Positions 1-8,838 of a stretch of 64,000 bases of DNA are shown here, piece by piece. A model generated the notes under the pieces. That model did no database searches, was not told the origin of the DNA, and saw only the letters and a list, made by a program, of their open reading frames with translations. The DNA is from DTU053 sp012520115 (GTDB lineage Bacteria; Bacillota; Clostridia; Oscillospirales; Acutalibacteraceae): the NCBI GenBank assembly GCA_050953725.1, contig JBMNNB010000001.1, positions 310,001-374,000 on the forward strand, written 5' to 3'. Made by a program: the position numbers and the translations under genes. Position 1 is the first letter of the stretch. Each line of letters starts with the position of its first letter.

Positions 1-234
1 TGTAGACAATATGGTCGAAAACAGTAATATTTTATCGCAATTTGCAACAATAACTCATCTCCTGCCTTTTATTATTATCGATAAAATTTCAAAATTTGCA
101 AAAAGGAAGACTGGAAGCGGATAAGAATCATATTCTACAACCATTAATCGGATACGTAGTTTTTATGGCTTTCATGGTAGAGGAAAATGGATAACGGAAA
201 GTATGATTTTGACAGATCGGGAGGAGTGCCATTA

Positions 235-561
235 ATGTTCGGCAGGTATTCGGCAAGGTACAATAACATTACAATGGCTCAAGCCCGAGAGGACTTGGAA
301 AGAGACCCTTCGATAATCCTCATAGATGTCCGCAGACGAGACGAATACGCCACCGGACATATTATGGGCAGCATTAATATTCCTGTTGATGAGGCCGATG
401 CCATAGTCGACATTATTGATGACAAGGACGCAAAGATATTCGTGTACTCCTTGAGCGGAGCCCGCAGCAGGAGAGCCTGTGCCGAGTTCAGTAGAAAGGG
501 CTATACGGATGTAACAAATATCGGAGGTATAAGGTCCTGGACCGGTTTCACCGTGCGATAA
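235..561 (+). CDS. Rhodanese-like domain protein lacking the catalytic cysteine
   Basis: A single rhodanese-like domain of 108 aa. The ATG at 235 is chosen because GGGAGGAG lies 8 nt upstream; an in-frame ATG at 187 has only a weak, badly spaced site. The fold signature is present: DVRRRDEY, GHI..SINIP, and a C-terminal GGIRSW. Active rhodaneses carry the sulfur-accepting Cys in a C-x-S-G-x-R-S loop. Here the loop reads YSLSGARS, with Ser (codon TCC) at about residue 72 in place of Cys, so sulfurtransferase chemistry is unlikely. It lies 16 nt upstream of a CoA-disulfide reductase that has its own intact rhodanese domain, which suggests one operon and a binding or regulatory role (inference). 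Confidence 0.85.
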   Translation: MFGRYSARYNNITMAQAREDLERDPSIILIDVRRRDEYATGHIMGSINIPVDEADAIVDIIDDKDAKIFVYSLSGARSRRACAEFSRKGYTDVTNIGGIRSWTGFTVR

Positions 562-577
562 AAAAGGAGCGGATAAT

Positions 578-2275
578 ATGAAGGTAGTTATTATCGGCGC
601 AGTTGCAGGCGGAGCTACGGCAGCGGCAAGGCTCAGAAGGCTTAACGAGGATGCAGAAATAATTCTTCTGGAAAAGGGTCAGTACATATCTTTCGCAAAT
701 TGCGGCCTGCCTTATTACATCGGGGGAGAGATACAAAGCAGAGACGAGCTTTTACTCCAGACCCCGCAAAGCTTTTACAAAAGGTTCAGAATTGACGTAA
801 GGGTTTTGAGCGAAGCCATAAAGATTGACAGAGAGCGTAAAACGGTAAAGATAAGAAACCTTGCCGACAAAAGCGAATATGAAGAAAGCTATGACAGGCT
901 CATTTATTCTCCCGGTGCAAAGCCCATCGTTCCACCGATAAAGGGTATCGACAGGGGGAATGTTTTTACTGTCCGCAATATTCCCGACACCGACCGCATT
1001 AATGAGTTTATTACCGAAAACTCACCTGAAAAAGCGGTAATCATCGGCGGCGGATATATAGGAATCGAAATGGCGGAGAACCTTTATAACAGGGGACTCA
1101 AAGTTACAATAATAGAAAAAGCGCCCCATGTAATAGGCTCTCTTGACTTTGATATAGCCTGCGAGGTGCATAAGGTCTTAAGAGAAAAGGGAATTGACCT
1201 CATCTTGGGCGAAGGTGCAGAGGAAATATACACCGATGAAAAGGGGCAGACCGTTCTCAGAACATCAAATTGCACCATTATCACTGATATGATTATACTC
1301 AGCGTGGGCGTCACTCCCGACACCGCACTCGCCGAGGACTGCGGCCTTGCTCTCAGTCCAAATAAAGCGGTAATCGTAAACAAGAATATGCAGACCTCAG
1401 ACGGGAATATATATGCTGTCGGCGACTGCGTAACCGTCGAAAACTTAGTGACTGGCGTTCCTTCCCACATACCCCTTGCGGGGCCTGCAAACAAGCAGGG
1501 CAGAATCGCCGCAGACAATATCTGCTCAGTTAAGAGCGAATACAAGGGCAGCATAGGCTCTGCGATTCTGAAGCTGTTTGACGTGACGGTGGCTTCATGC
1601 GGAATAAACGAGAGAGCCGCAAAGGCGGCGGGACTTGACTATGACAAGCTTATCCTGTATCCTTTATCACATGCAGGATATTTTCCCGGGGCTGAAAATA
1701 TAAGTATGAAGGTTCTGTTCGAGAATAAGACCGGCAGGATATTGGGCGCTCAGCTTGTGGGACGAAAAGGAGTTGACAAACGCTGCGACATACTCGCCGT
1801 GGCGATTCGTCAGGGACTTACGGCATACGACCTTCAGGAGCTTGAGCTTTGCTATGCGCCGCCCTATTCGTCGGCAAAGGACCCGGTCAACATGGCAGGC
1901 TTCTCGATTGTGAACATACTCGAAGGCCTTGTAAAGCAGTACCACTGGCACGACGTGGACTCTCTTCCCCGTGACGGCAGCGTAACACTGCTTGACGTCA
2001 GAACCGAAGGGGAGTACATCAGAGGACGCATTGACGGCACGGTCAATATACCCCTTGACAGCCTCAGGGACAGACTGCATGAGCTTGACAAGACAAAACC
2101 TGTTTATGTTAATTGTCAGAGCGGATTAAGGAGCTATATAGCTTGCAGGATACTCTCGCAAAACGGATTCGACTGCTATAACCTTGCAGGCGGATATCGT
2201 TTGTACAGGGCTGTCACAAATGAGGCCGAAAGGGCATTGAAACCCGCCTTGGAATGCGGTCTTTCGCTAAACTGA
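578..2275 (+). CDS. CoA-disulfide reductase / rhodanese fusion (CoADR-RHD type)
   Basis: A cytoplasmic FAD- and NAD(P)H-dependent pyridine nucleotide-disulfide oxidoreductase of 565 aa. The N-terminal FAD motif is GAVAGGATAAARLRRL. The single redox cysteine sits in SFANCGLPYYIGG (Cys42), the hallmark of CoA-disulfide and NADH oxidase-type enzymes. A second dinucleotide fold is at IIGGGYIGIE (about residue 155), and ADP/FAD contacts lie at YAVGDC (about residue 280). The last ~100 residues form a rhodanese domain with an intact active loop, NCQSGLRS (Cys513). The family reduces CoA disulfide, CoA persulfide or polysulfide; which substrate applies here cannot be told from sequence. GGAGCGGATAAT precedes the ATG. 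Confidence 0.92.
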   Translation: MKVVIIGAVAGGATAAARLRRLNEDAEIILLEKGQYISFANCGLPYYIGGEIQSRDELLLQTPQSFYKRFRIDVRVLSEAIKIDRERKTVKIRNLADKSEYEESYDRLIYSPGAKPIVPPIKGIDRGNVFTVRNIPDTDRINEFITENSPEKAVIIGGGYIGIEMAENLYNRGLKVTIIEKAPHVIGSLDFDIACEVHKVLREKGIDLILGEGAEEIYTDEKGQTVLRTSNCTIITDMIILSVGVTPDTALAEDCGLALSPNKAVIVNKNMQTSDGNIYAVGDCVTVENLVTGVPSHIPLAGPANKQGRIAADNICSVKSEYKGSIGSAILKLFDVTVASCGINERAAKAAGLDYDKLILYPLSHAGYFPGAENISMKVLFENKTGRILGAQLVGRKGVDKRCDILAVAIRQGLTAYDLQELELCYAPPYSSAKDPVNMAGFSIVNILEGLVKQYHWHDVDSLPRDGSVTLLDVRTEGEYIRGRIDGTVNIPLDSLRDRLHELDKTKPVYVNCQSGLRSYIACRILSQNGFDCYNLAGGYRLYRAVTNEAERALKPALECGLSLN

Positions 2276-2301
2276 ACAGCCTTTCTGCAATATATAAACC
2301 G

Positions 2302-2330
2302 AGCCTTTGATTCCTCTGGAATCAGGGGCT
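2302..2330 (+). terminator. Hairpin after the CoADR gene, terminator-like
   Basis: A stem of 13 pairs (two G-U) with a 3-nt TCT loop, AGCCTTTGATTCC/GGAATCAGGGGCT, is followed by TTAATATT. The T-run is weak, so it may only attenuate transcription into the next gene. Confidence 0.5.
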
Positions 2331-2353
2331 TTAATATTAAGGAGGACACAGCT

Positions 2354-3109
2354 TTGGGTGATGATTGTTTTGAAATTTTCGTCGCAAGACACGGTCAGTC
2401 CGAGGGAAATGTCAGAAGGAGACAGGGCGTAGACAGCTCGCAGCTTGAGGATGTCGTCAGGGAAGACCCCCCGCTGACAGAGGCGGGCAGAAAGCAGGTG
2501 CAGCTTCTGGGACAGCTTTTAAAGAATGTGAAGTTTGACGCCTTTTTCGCAAGCCCGCTGCAAAGAGCCGCAGAAACCGCCTATGAGGTAATGCTCGCAC
2601 AAGCGGACAACGAAAGGCACGGGAATAAAATAATCCTGCTCGACGAGCTGTTGGAAGTAGGCGTCATGGAGGGCTTTTTAGGTCGGGGAACGGATTATCT
2701 GAAAGAGAAGTTCCCCTTGGCAGACTTCGTGTACGAGCGGTCAGAGGAGCACCCCACCCCCTCAAAGCTTGAGAGGGAAGATATGAACGTCAGTATCCAC
2801 AGGGCAAGGTGCGCCATCGAATATATAAAAAGCAAATTTACATTCGGCCAGACGGTCTTTATCGCAACCCACGGCACCTATCTGACGAGCTTTCTGTATG
2901 CCGCATTGGGCCTTGATGCCGACAGCAGATTCAGGCTCGGCTGCAGCAATTCGTCCTTCAACCGCATCAAATATAACACCGAGGGCAAGATTTATCTCGA
3001 AGCCGCCAACGATGTATCCCACCTCAGAATGTGGGCTCCGGAGCTGCTGCCGCTTTCCCGCAGCCTTGAAGCGGAAAAGTCAAAGGATGAGAATAATCCG
3101 CTGTTTTAG
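2354..3109 (+). CDS. Histidine phosphatase family protein (phosphoglycerate mutase-like)
   Basis: A 251-aa protein of the histidine phosphatase superfamily. The phosphohistidine motif is RHGQS at residues 12-16, followed by PLTEAGRKQ, and the second catalytic His is in ATHGTYL (about residue 178). The TTG start at 2354 is supported by AAGGAGG 8 nt upstream; no in-frame ATG lies nearby. The length is typical of broad-specificity phosphatases rather than of metabolic phosphoglycerate mutase (gpmA), but the substrate cannot be assigned. It lies downstream of the CoADR gene behind a hairpin. Confidence 0.85.
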   Translation: MGDDCFEIFVARHGQSEGNVRRRQGVDSSQLEDVVREDPPLTEAGRKQVQLLGQLLKNVKFDAFFASPLQRAAETAYEVMLAQADNERHGNKIILLDELLEVGVMEGFLGRGTDYLKEKFPLADFVYERSEEHPTPSKLEREDMNVSIHRARCAIEYIKSKFTFGQTVFIATHGTYLTSFLYAALGLDADSRFRLGCSNSSFNRIKYNTEGKIYLEAANDVSHLRMWAPELLPLSRSLEAEKSKDENNPLF

Positions 3110-3121
3110 CCTCACAAAAGG

Positions 3122-3263
3122 CGAAAATTGTCGCAGTTTGACGAATTTTTATGCTTTAAAGCAGGAATAATTATGAATGCGGAAATTTTATGCAATAAAA
3201 CAAATAATCATAGGAATTCCTGCCTGAATTGGCATAAATTATATAAATTCAGGCGACAATTTT
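3122..3263. repeat. Long imperfect inverted repeat (MITE-like) in an intergenic spacer
   Basis: The outer 12 bases are a perfect inverted pair, GAAAATTGTCGC at 3122-3133 and GCGACAATTTTC at 3252-3263. The similarity continues inward for about 55 nt per arm, with shared TTATGC and GCAGGAAT...TATGA blocks. A further small palindrome, CCTGAATT/AATTCAGG, lies in the right arm. No ORF is present. No clear target-site duplication was seen, so a small non-autonomous element is possible but unproven. Confidence 0.5.
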
Positions 3264-3274
3264 CATAAAACTCG

Positions 3275-3303
3275 TTGACATTGCATACAATATAAGCTAT
3301 ACT
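3275..3303 (+). promoter_or_regulatory. Sigma-A promoter of the LRR-dockerin gene
   Basis: TTGACA (3275-3280), a 17-bp spacer and TATACT (3298-3303). It implies a leader of roughly 90 nt before the ATG at 3400, which has TTAGGAGGAG upstream. Confidence 0.8.
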
Positions 3304-3399
3304 TCTTATCGTAGGCAAATATGCAATTACATACGTTTTGATGCTGTAATTTTTAGCCGCAACAAACCACCCCATATATTAGTTAGGAGGAGTTCCCCG

Positions 3400-5247
3400 A
3401 TGAAAAATTCAAAAAGAGCATTAGGGTTGAAGGCGCTTTCCTTCATTCTTGTTGCCGCTTTGTTCTTCAGTATTTCGGTTCCTGCCTTTGCAGATTATGA
3501 GCCCCAATTCTATGTCGATTTTATAGGTGACGACGCTGTCGCCATTACGGGCGTGGATCTGGATACATCAGTAGACTCTACCTTATTCATTCCTGCTGAG
3601 ATTGATGGCCACAAAGTTGTTGAAATCGGCCGCAGAGCTTTTGCCGATTATGACGGTCTTGAGGCAGTTGAGATTCCGGAAAGCGTAACAAAAATAGGCG
3701 AAGAGGCTTTTGCCGGCTGCATCAATCTGCACACCATAGCTATAAGAGGTCAGATTGAAGAATGCGGTGTGGGGGCATTTAACGACACAGCATGGTACAA
3801 AAACTTCGATATAGATTTTGTTATCATTAATGTCAATAGCCAGAATGCAATGTTGATCGGCTATAAGGGAAATGATAAGGACGTTAAGGTTCCGATTACG
3901 ATAGCAAAAATCGGTAACGGCGCCTTTATGGATAACGACTCTGTCGAGACCGTTATTCTTCCCGAGAGAACAAAGTCCATCGGTGCGTACGCCTTCGCAA
4001 ACTGCTCAAATCTTTCCGAAATAACCGCCCTCGGCGATATCAATATCATCGGAGAGAATGCCTTCCAGGGCACAAAATGGTTTGAGGAGTATCCCGGCGA
4101 TTATATCGGCATCGGTAAGGTATTCATTAAGTATAAGGGCAGTGAAGAGGTTGCCGTTATCCCCAATACATATTCGGTTGTAAGTGACGGCGCATTCGAA
4201 GGCTGCAAAAAGACATTTGCCGTAAAGGTTCCCGCTTCGGTAGATACAATCGGTGAAACTGCCTTCTTCACCTTCTCCGACCAGATGAATAACCACTTTG
4301 CAGAGATTTACGCATATGCCGGCACATATGCTCTTGAATATGCACAGGCTAACGGACTTGCTTACACAGTCCTTAACCGCCCCGGCGATCTTGACGGCGA
4401 CGGAAAGATTACAGCCGCTGACGCCCGTCTTGTTTTAAGAATTGTCGCAAAGCTTGACAAGAAGACCAACGAGAATACACTCACGGCAGACGTCACCGGT
4501 GACGACACCGTTAAGGCAGACGACGCACGTATGATGCTCAGAATCGCCGCAAAGCTTGACAAGGTAACCGCTGAGGACCTTCTCAGCAAGCCCTCAAGCA
4601 AGGTTGAGATTCTCAACGCATATGCCGATGCAGTTAAGTTTGCAGTTAACAACGGCGCAGGCTACACCAAGAAGGCATATCAGGAGTTCAAGAACATTAA
4701 GCTCAACACCTTAACCCAGATAAGCCTTATGTTCATGGAGAACAAGAGCAATATCACAAAGCCGAAGAATGCAAAGAATCAGGTTTATGATGTTGATTCC
4801 GACTCCGCTTTAACAGGTATCCACCTGCCGACACTTGTAAGCACAAAGAATATTCAGAGTGCTACCTGCACAATCAACGACAAGGGTCAGTATGTAATTA
4901 CGATAGTAATGGGCAAGGAAACAGCACAGAACGGTGTTGTAACTGATACTCAGAAGCTCCTTCCCGCAGTAACAAGAAGCACATTTGATAACCTGCTGAA
5001 GGATCGTCTCTGGTACAAGGCTCCCACCACGAAGTTCAACTACACACTGTATTACAACCAGAGCAAGGTTGTCGCAGTTGTTGACATCGAGACCGGCTTC
5101 CTTGATTCCATCACAATGACTGTAAACCACGACTTTGAGATTTCCGGCCAGATTTATCTTACAAAGATTACCGATGGTAACAAGGGTAGTGTAGGTAAGG
5201 CAACAAGAGTTGACACCTGCGAGTTCACAGCATTCAAGTATTCCTAA
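3400..5247 (+). CDS. Secreted LRR_5 (BspA-like) protein with type I dockerin and unnamed C-terminal domain
   Basis: A 615-aa exported protein. Residues 1-31 form a signal peptide: Lys/Arg-rich start, long hydrophobic core, cleavage after AFA. Residues ~40-310 hold BspA-type leucine-rich repeats (IGRRAF, VEIPESVTKIGEEAF, IGNGAF, IGAYAFANCSNL). Residues ~328-392 are a type I dockerin with two duplicated calcium loops, DLDGDGKITAADARLVLRI and DVTGDDTVKADDARMMLRI, each followed by AKLDK. The last ~215 residues are a mixed alpha/beta region not named here; similar tails seem common in secreted clostridial proteins (recollection, unverified). The dockerin implies docking to a cohesin scaffold, but no cohesin or scaffoldin is in the window. 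It is monocistronic, with its own promoter and terminator. Confidence 0.88.
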   Translation: MKNSKRALGLKALSFILVAALFFSISVPAFADYEPQFYVDFIGDDAVAITGVDLDTSVDSTLFIPAEIDGHKVVEIGRRAFADYDGLEAVEIPESVTKIGEEAFAGCINLHTIAIRGQIEECGVGAFNDTAWYKNFDIDFVIINVNSQNAMLIGYKGNDKDVKVPITIAKIGNGAFMDNDSVETVILPERTKSIGAYAFANCSNLSEITALGDINIIGENAFQGTKWFEEYPGDYIGIGKVFIKYKGSEEVAVIPNTYSVVSDGAFEGCKKTFAVKVPASVDTIGETAFFTFSDQMNNHFAEIYAYAGTYALEYAQANGLAYTVLNRPGDLDGDGKITAADARLVLRIVAKLDKKTNENTLTADVTGDDTVKADDARMMLRIAAKLDKVTAEDLLSKPSSKVEILNAYADAVKFAVNNGAGYTKKAYQEFKNIKLNTLTQISLMFMENKSNITKPKNAKNQVYDVDSDSALTGIHLPTLVSTKNIQSATCTINDKGQYVITIVMGKETAQNGVVTDTQKLLPAVTRSTFDNLLKDRLWYKAPTTKFNYTLYYNQSKVVAVVDIETGFLDSITMTVNHDFEISGQIYLTKITDGNKGSVGKATRVDTCEFTAFKYS

Positions 5248-5260
5248 TATTCAATAAATT

Positions 5261-5288
5261 AAGCGGTGCGAAAGCACCGCTTTTTTTT
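5261..5288 (+). terminator. Rho-independent terminator of the LRR-dockerin gene
   Basis: AAGCGGTGC-GAAA-GCACCGC followed by eight T residues. Confidence 0.92.
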
Positions 5289-5363
5289 ATGTCCATTTGT
5301 ATGGGGCATTTTCGGTTATATATTCCTTAAAACTGCAAAGCCTATTTACATCGGGCTATTATG

Positions 5364-5392
5364 TTTACACTTTCTTCTTATTGTGTTATAAT
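5364..5392 (+). promoter_or_regulatory. Sigma-A promoter of the gltX-glnS operon
   Basis: TTTACA (5364-5369), a 17-bp spacer and TATAAT (5387-5392), about 80 nt upstream of gltX. Confidence 0.8.
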
Positions 5393-5474
5393 ATTTGAAA
5401 TCATTTCCAGCTTCATTTCCGTATATTTACGGTTTGAGCCTAAGTAAAAAAACAGATTAGTTCGGAGGCCTTTT

Positions 5475-7136
5475 ATGCTTGATACCGATTACAATGCCTT
5501 AGCGGAATTGTTATATCCGCATATTGATAAAACACCCGCCGATTATGAGGAGATTTATCCCGAGCGGCAGCTTAAAGAGGGCGCAAGGGTCACCCGCTTT
5601 GCGCCGAGCCCCACGGGCTATATTCACCTCGGCAACCTCTTTTCCGCCATGATAAGCAAGCTGGCGGCTTCAGTTTCCGACGGCGTGTTCTTCCTTCGAA
5701 TAGAGGACACCGATAAGAAAAGAGAGGTCGAAAACGGCGTCACCGCCATACTTTCGGGTCTCTCAAAATACGGCATTGTCCCTATGGAGGGCATGACCGG
5801 CGAGGACACGGAGACAGGAGCTTACGGCCCCTACAAGCAAAGTAAGCGCAAGGACATATATGCCTGCTTTGCCAAGGATTTAGTCAGAAAGGGACTTGCT
5901 TACCCCTGCTTCTGCACCGAAGAAGAGCTTAACGAAATGAGGGAAAAGCAGGAAAAGGCAGGCGTAAACCCGGGCTACTACGGAGAATGGGCTGTCTGCA
6001 GAAACTTAAGCTTTGAAAAGCAAAAGGAATATATCGAAAGCGGCCGCCCCTATGTACTAAGGCTTCGCTCACAGGGAAAGCCGGACGGAGTTGCCAGAAC
6101 CGAGGACTTAATCAGAGGCAAAATCGAAATGCCCGAGAACACCATGGATGTGGTTCTGATAAAGTCCGACGGCATTCCGCCCTACGCCTTCGCCCACGCA
6201 GTCGACGACCATTTAATGAGGACAACCCTTGTGGTCAGGGGGGACGAGTGGATTGCGTCCCTTCCCGCACATTTGGAGATATTCAAAGCCTTGGGCTTCA
6301 AGCCGCCGAAATACGCCCATATCTCGCCCATTATGAAACTTGACGACGGCAATAAGAGAAAGCTCAGTAAGCGCAAGGACCCGGAAGCTGCGGTCAGCTA
6401 TTATTCACAGCAGGGCTATCCCAAGCAAAGCGTACTCGAATACCTTATGACCCTTGCAAACTCAAATTACGAGGACTGGCGCAGAGCAAATCCGGACGCT
6501 CCAATCTCCGCCTTCCCCTTTAATATCAAGAAGATGAGCCAGAGCGGCGCATTGTTTGACATTTATAAGCTCAACGATGTCAGCAAAAATGTAATCTCCA
6601 AAATGCCCGCCGAAGAAGTGGCAAGCCTCGTTCTGGACTGGAGCAGAGAATACGACACGGAGCTTCACAGCATAATAAAGGATGACCAAAGTTACCTGAC
6701 AGAGCTGTTCTCAATCGACCGTTACGGCAAAAAGCCCCGCAAGGACATTGCCATGTGGTCGGAGGTTAAGGATTATATCGCTTACTTCTATGACAGCCTG
6801 TTCAGAATTGACGATGCCCTGCCCGAAAATATTGCTCAGGCAGATGCAAAGGCAATCTGCGAAGCATATATTAATGTTTTCAATTTTGAGGACGATAAGG
6901 ACACATGGTTTAACAAGATTAAGGATATGTGCGCCCCACTCGGCTTCTGCCCGGATGTAAAGCAGTACAAGGCAGAGCCTCAAGGCTTCAAGGGTCATGT
7001 GGGCGATGTGGCCTCCGTCATACGCCTTAGCGTGACGGGCAGGCTCAACACCCCCGACCTGCACTCTATTCTCAGGCTCTTAGGGCAGGAGAGGACAATT
7101 AAAAGACTCAAAGCATTCGCAGACAGCTTATCGTAA
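5475..7136 (+). CDS. gltX: Glutamyl-tRNA synthetase
   Basis: A class I aminoacyl-tRNA synthetase that charges tRNA-Glu with glutamate. RFAPSPTGYIHLGN at residues 41-54 contains the HIGH-equivalent (HLGN), and KLSKR at about residue 297 is the KMSKS-equivalent. The protein has 553 aa, longer than the usual 470-490 aa, with a ~40-residue N-terminal extension before the catalytic fold. It starts at ATG 5475 behind CGGAGG. It is followed 24 nt later by glnS, so glutamate and glutamine charging are co-transcribed. With a dedicated GlnRS next door, this enzyme may be discriminating, though the sequence alone does not settle that. Confidence 0.95.
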   Translation: MLDTDYNALAELLYPHIDKTPADYEEIYPERQLKEGARVTRFAPSPTGYIHLGNLFSAMISKLAASVSDGVFFLRIEDTDKKREVENGVTAILSGLSKYGIVPMEGMTGEDTETGAYGPYKQSKRKDIYACFAKDLVRKGLAYPCFCTEEELNEMREKQEKAGVNPGYYGEWAVCRNLSFEKQKEYIESGRPYVLRLRSQGKPDGVARTEDLIRGKIEMPENTMDVVLIKSDGIPPYAFAHAVDDHLMRTTLVVRGDEWIASLPAHLEIFKALGFKPPKYAHISPIMKLDDGNKRKLSKRKDPEAAVSYYSQQGYPKQSVLEYLMTLANSNYEDWRRANPDAPISAFPFNIKKMSQSGALFDIYKLNDVSKNVISKMPAEEVASLVLDWSREYDTELHSIIKDDQSYLTELFSIDRYGKKPRKDIAMWSEVKDYIAYFYDSLFRIDDALPENIAQADAKAICEAYINVFNFEDDKDTWFNKIKDMCAPLGFCPDVKQYKAEPQGFKGHVGDVASVIRLSVTGRLNTPDLHSILRLLGQERTIKRLKAFADSLS

Positions 7137-7160
7137 AAATACATCACTGGAGGAACAGTA

Positions 7161-8834
7161 ATGGAGGAAGTAAAATCTTCAAACTTTATCCACGACATCA
7201 TTGACGAAGACCTGAAGAACGGAGTCAATACGAGGGTTCAGACCCGTTTTCCCCCTGAGCCCAACGGCTACCTTCATATAGGTCACGCCAAGGCATTATA
7301 TATAGACTTTATGACTGCCGAGAAGTACGGCGGAATATGCAATTTAAGGCTCGACGACACAAACCCCGCAAAGGAGGATGTGGAATATGTCGACGCCATT
7401 AAAGAGGATATAGCATGGCTCGGCTTTAAGTGGGCCAATGTCTATTACGCCTCCGACTACTTTGATTTCCTGCACGAGTGCGCAATAAAGCTCATCAAGC
7501 AGGGCGACGCCTATGTGTGCGACCTGTCGCCGGATGAGATAAGGGAATACAGAGGCACCCTCACAGAGCCGGGCAAAAACAGCCCGTACAGGGACAGAAG
7601 CGTCGAGGAGAACCTGGACCTCTTCATGCGCATGACGGCAGGGGAGTTCGAGAACGGCGCAAAGGTCTTAAGGGCAAAGATTGATATGGCGTCCCCCAAC
7701 CTCAATATGCGTGACCCTGTCATATACAGAATCGCCCACATCCCCCACCACCAGACAGGGGACAAGTGGTGCGTCTACCCCATGTATGACTTCGCCCACC
7801 CCCTTTCCGACGCTGCGGAGAAGGTGACCTACTCCCTTTGCTCCCTCGAATTTGAAAATCACAGACCCCTCTATAACTGGTTTATAGAAAAGATAGGCTT
7901 TGAGGAGCCTCCGAAGCAGATTGAATTTGCCCGTCTTAACCTTAATTACTCGGTAATGAGCAAGAGAAAGCTCCTCGAAATGGTCAACAAGAACATCGTA
8001 AACGGCTGGGACGACCCGAGAATGCCCACACTATGCGGCCTTCGAAGGCGCGGCTATCCGCCGGAGGCAATAAAAGATTTCATCGAAAAGGTCGGCATCT
8101 CAAAGGCATACAGCATTGTTGACATCGGTTTATTAGAGTCCTGCGTTCGTGACAGACTCAACAGCGACGCTCCGAGGCTCATGGCCGTTTTAGAGCCGCT
8201 AAAGCTCGTCATAGACAACTATCCCGACGGCAAGACCGAAGAGCTGCCTGTCGAATACCACCCTGACCACGAGGAGATGGGTACCCGCAATGTCAGCTTC
8301 TCAAAGGAGCTTTATATCGAGCGCTCCGACTTTATGATAGAGCCTGTAAAGAAGTATTTCCGCCTCTATCCCGGCAACGAGGTAAGGCTCAAGGGCGCAT
8401 ACCTTGTAAAATGCACCTCTTATGAGACCGACGAGAACGGCAATGTAACCTGCGTTCACTGCACCTACGACCCGGAAAGCAGGGGAGGCAACGCACCCGA
8501 CGGCAGAAAGGTCAAGGGCACAATCCACTGGGTAAACGCTCAGGACGCAGTGGACGCCGAAATCAGACTCTACGACAGACTTTTCAATGTAGAGAATCCC
8601 GCCGACGAGTCAGACGGCTTAAAGCTTGAGGATAAGCTCAATCCCGACTCCCTCATCATCCTGAGCGGCTGCAAGATTGAAAAGGACATCCTGAAAGCCA
8701 AAGTCGGCGACAGCTTCCAGTTCATGCGTCAGGGCTATTTCTGCATAGACAAGGACAGCACAGACGAACACCTTATCATCAACCGTACTGTTCAGCTTAA
8801 TTCCTCCTGGGAAAAAACTGTAAAAACGGGGTAA
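7161..8834 (+). CDS. glnS: Glutaminyl-tRNA synthetase
   Basis: A class I synthetase that attaches glutamine directly to tRNA-Gln. RFPPEPNGYLHIGHAKAL at residues 29-46 carries the HIGH motif, and VMSKR at about 265-269 is the KMSKS loop. The 557-aa length fits bacterial GlnRS with its C-terminal beta-barrel anticodon-binding domains. GGAGG precedes the ATG. Most Firmicutes make Gln-tRNA through GatCAB amidation; GlnRS occurs in a subset of clostridia, so this gene is a useful lineage marker. It is second in the gltX operon. Confidence 0.96.
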   Translation: MEEVKSSNFIHDIIDEDLKNGVNTRVQTRFPPEPNGYLHIGHAKALYIDFMTAEKYGGICNLRLDDTNPAKEDVEYVDAIKEDIAWLGFKWANVYYASDYFDFLHECAIKLIKQGDAYVCDLSPDEIREYRGTLTEPGKNSPYRDRSVEENLDLFMRMTAGEFENGAKVLRAKIDMASPNLNMRDPVIYRIAHIPHHQTGDKWCVYPMYDFAHPLSDAAEKVTYSLCSLEFENHRPLYNWFIEKIGFEEPPKQIEFARLNLNYSVMSKRKLLEMVNKNIVNGWDDPRMPTLCGLRRRGYPPEAIKDFIEKVGISKAYSIVDIGLLESCVRDRLNSDAPRLMAVLEPLKLVIDNYPDGKTEELPVEYHPDHEEMGTRNVSFSKELYIERSDFMIEPVKKYFRLYPGNEVRLKGAYLVKCTSYETDENGNVTCVHCTYDPESRGGNAPDGRKVKGTIHWVNAQDAVDAEIRLYDRLFNVENPADESDGLKLEDKLNPDSLIILSGCKIEKDILKAKVGDSFQFMRQGYFCIDKDSTDEHLIINRTVQLNSSWEKTVKTG

Positions 8835-8838
8835 TGAG

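Noticed and set aside
1..234. Left edge searched for the end of a preceding gene, a promoter or an RNA
   Set aside because: AT-rich sequence with only poor -10/-35 matches and no convincing coding or structured element.
5475..8834. gltX and glnS considered as a tandem duplication of one gene
   Set aside because: Their catalytic motifs differ (PSPTGYIHLGN against PEPNGYLHIGH) and their C-terminal domains are of different type, so they are distinct enzymes.
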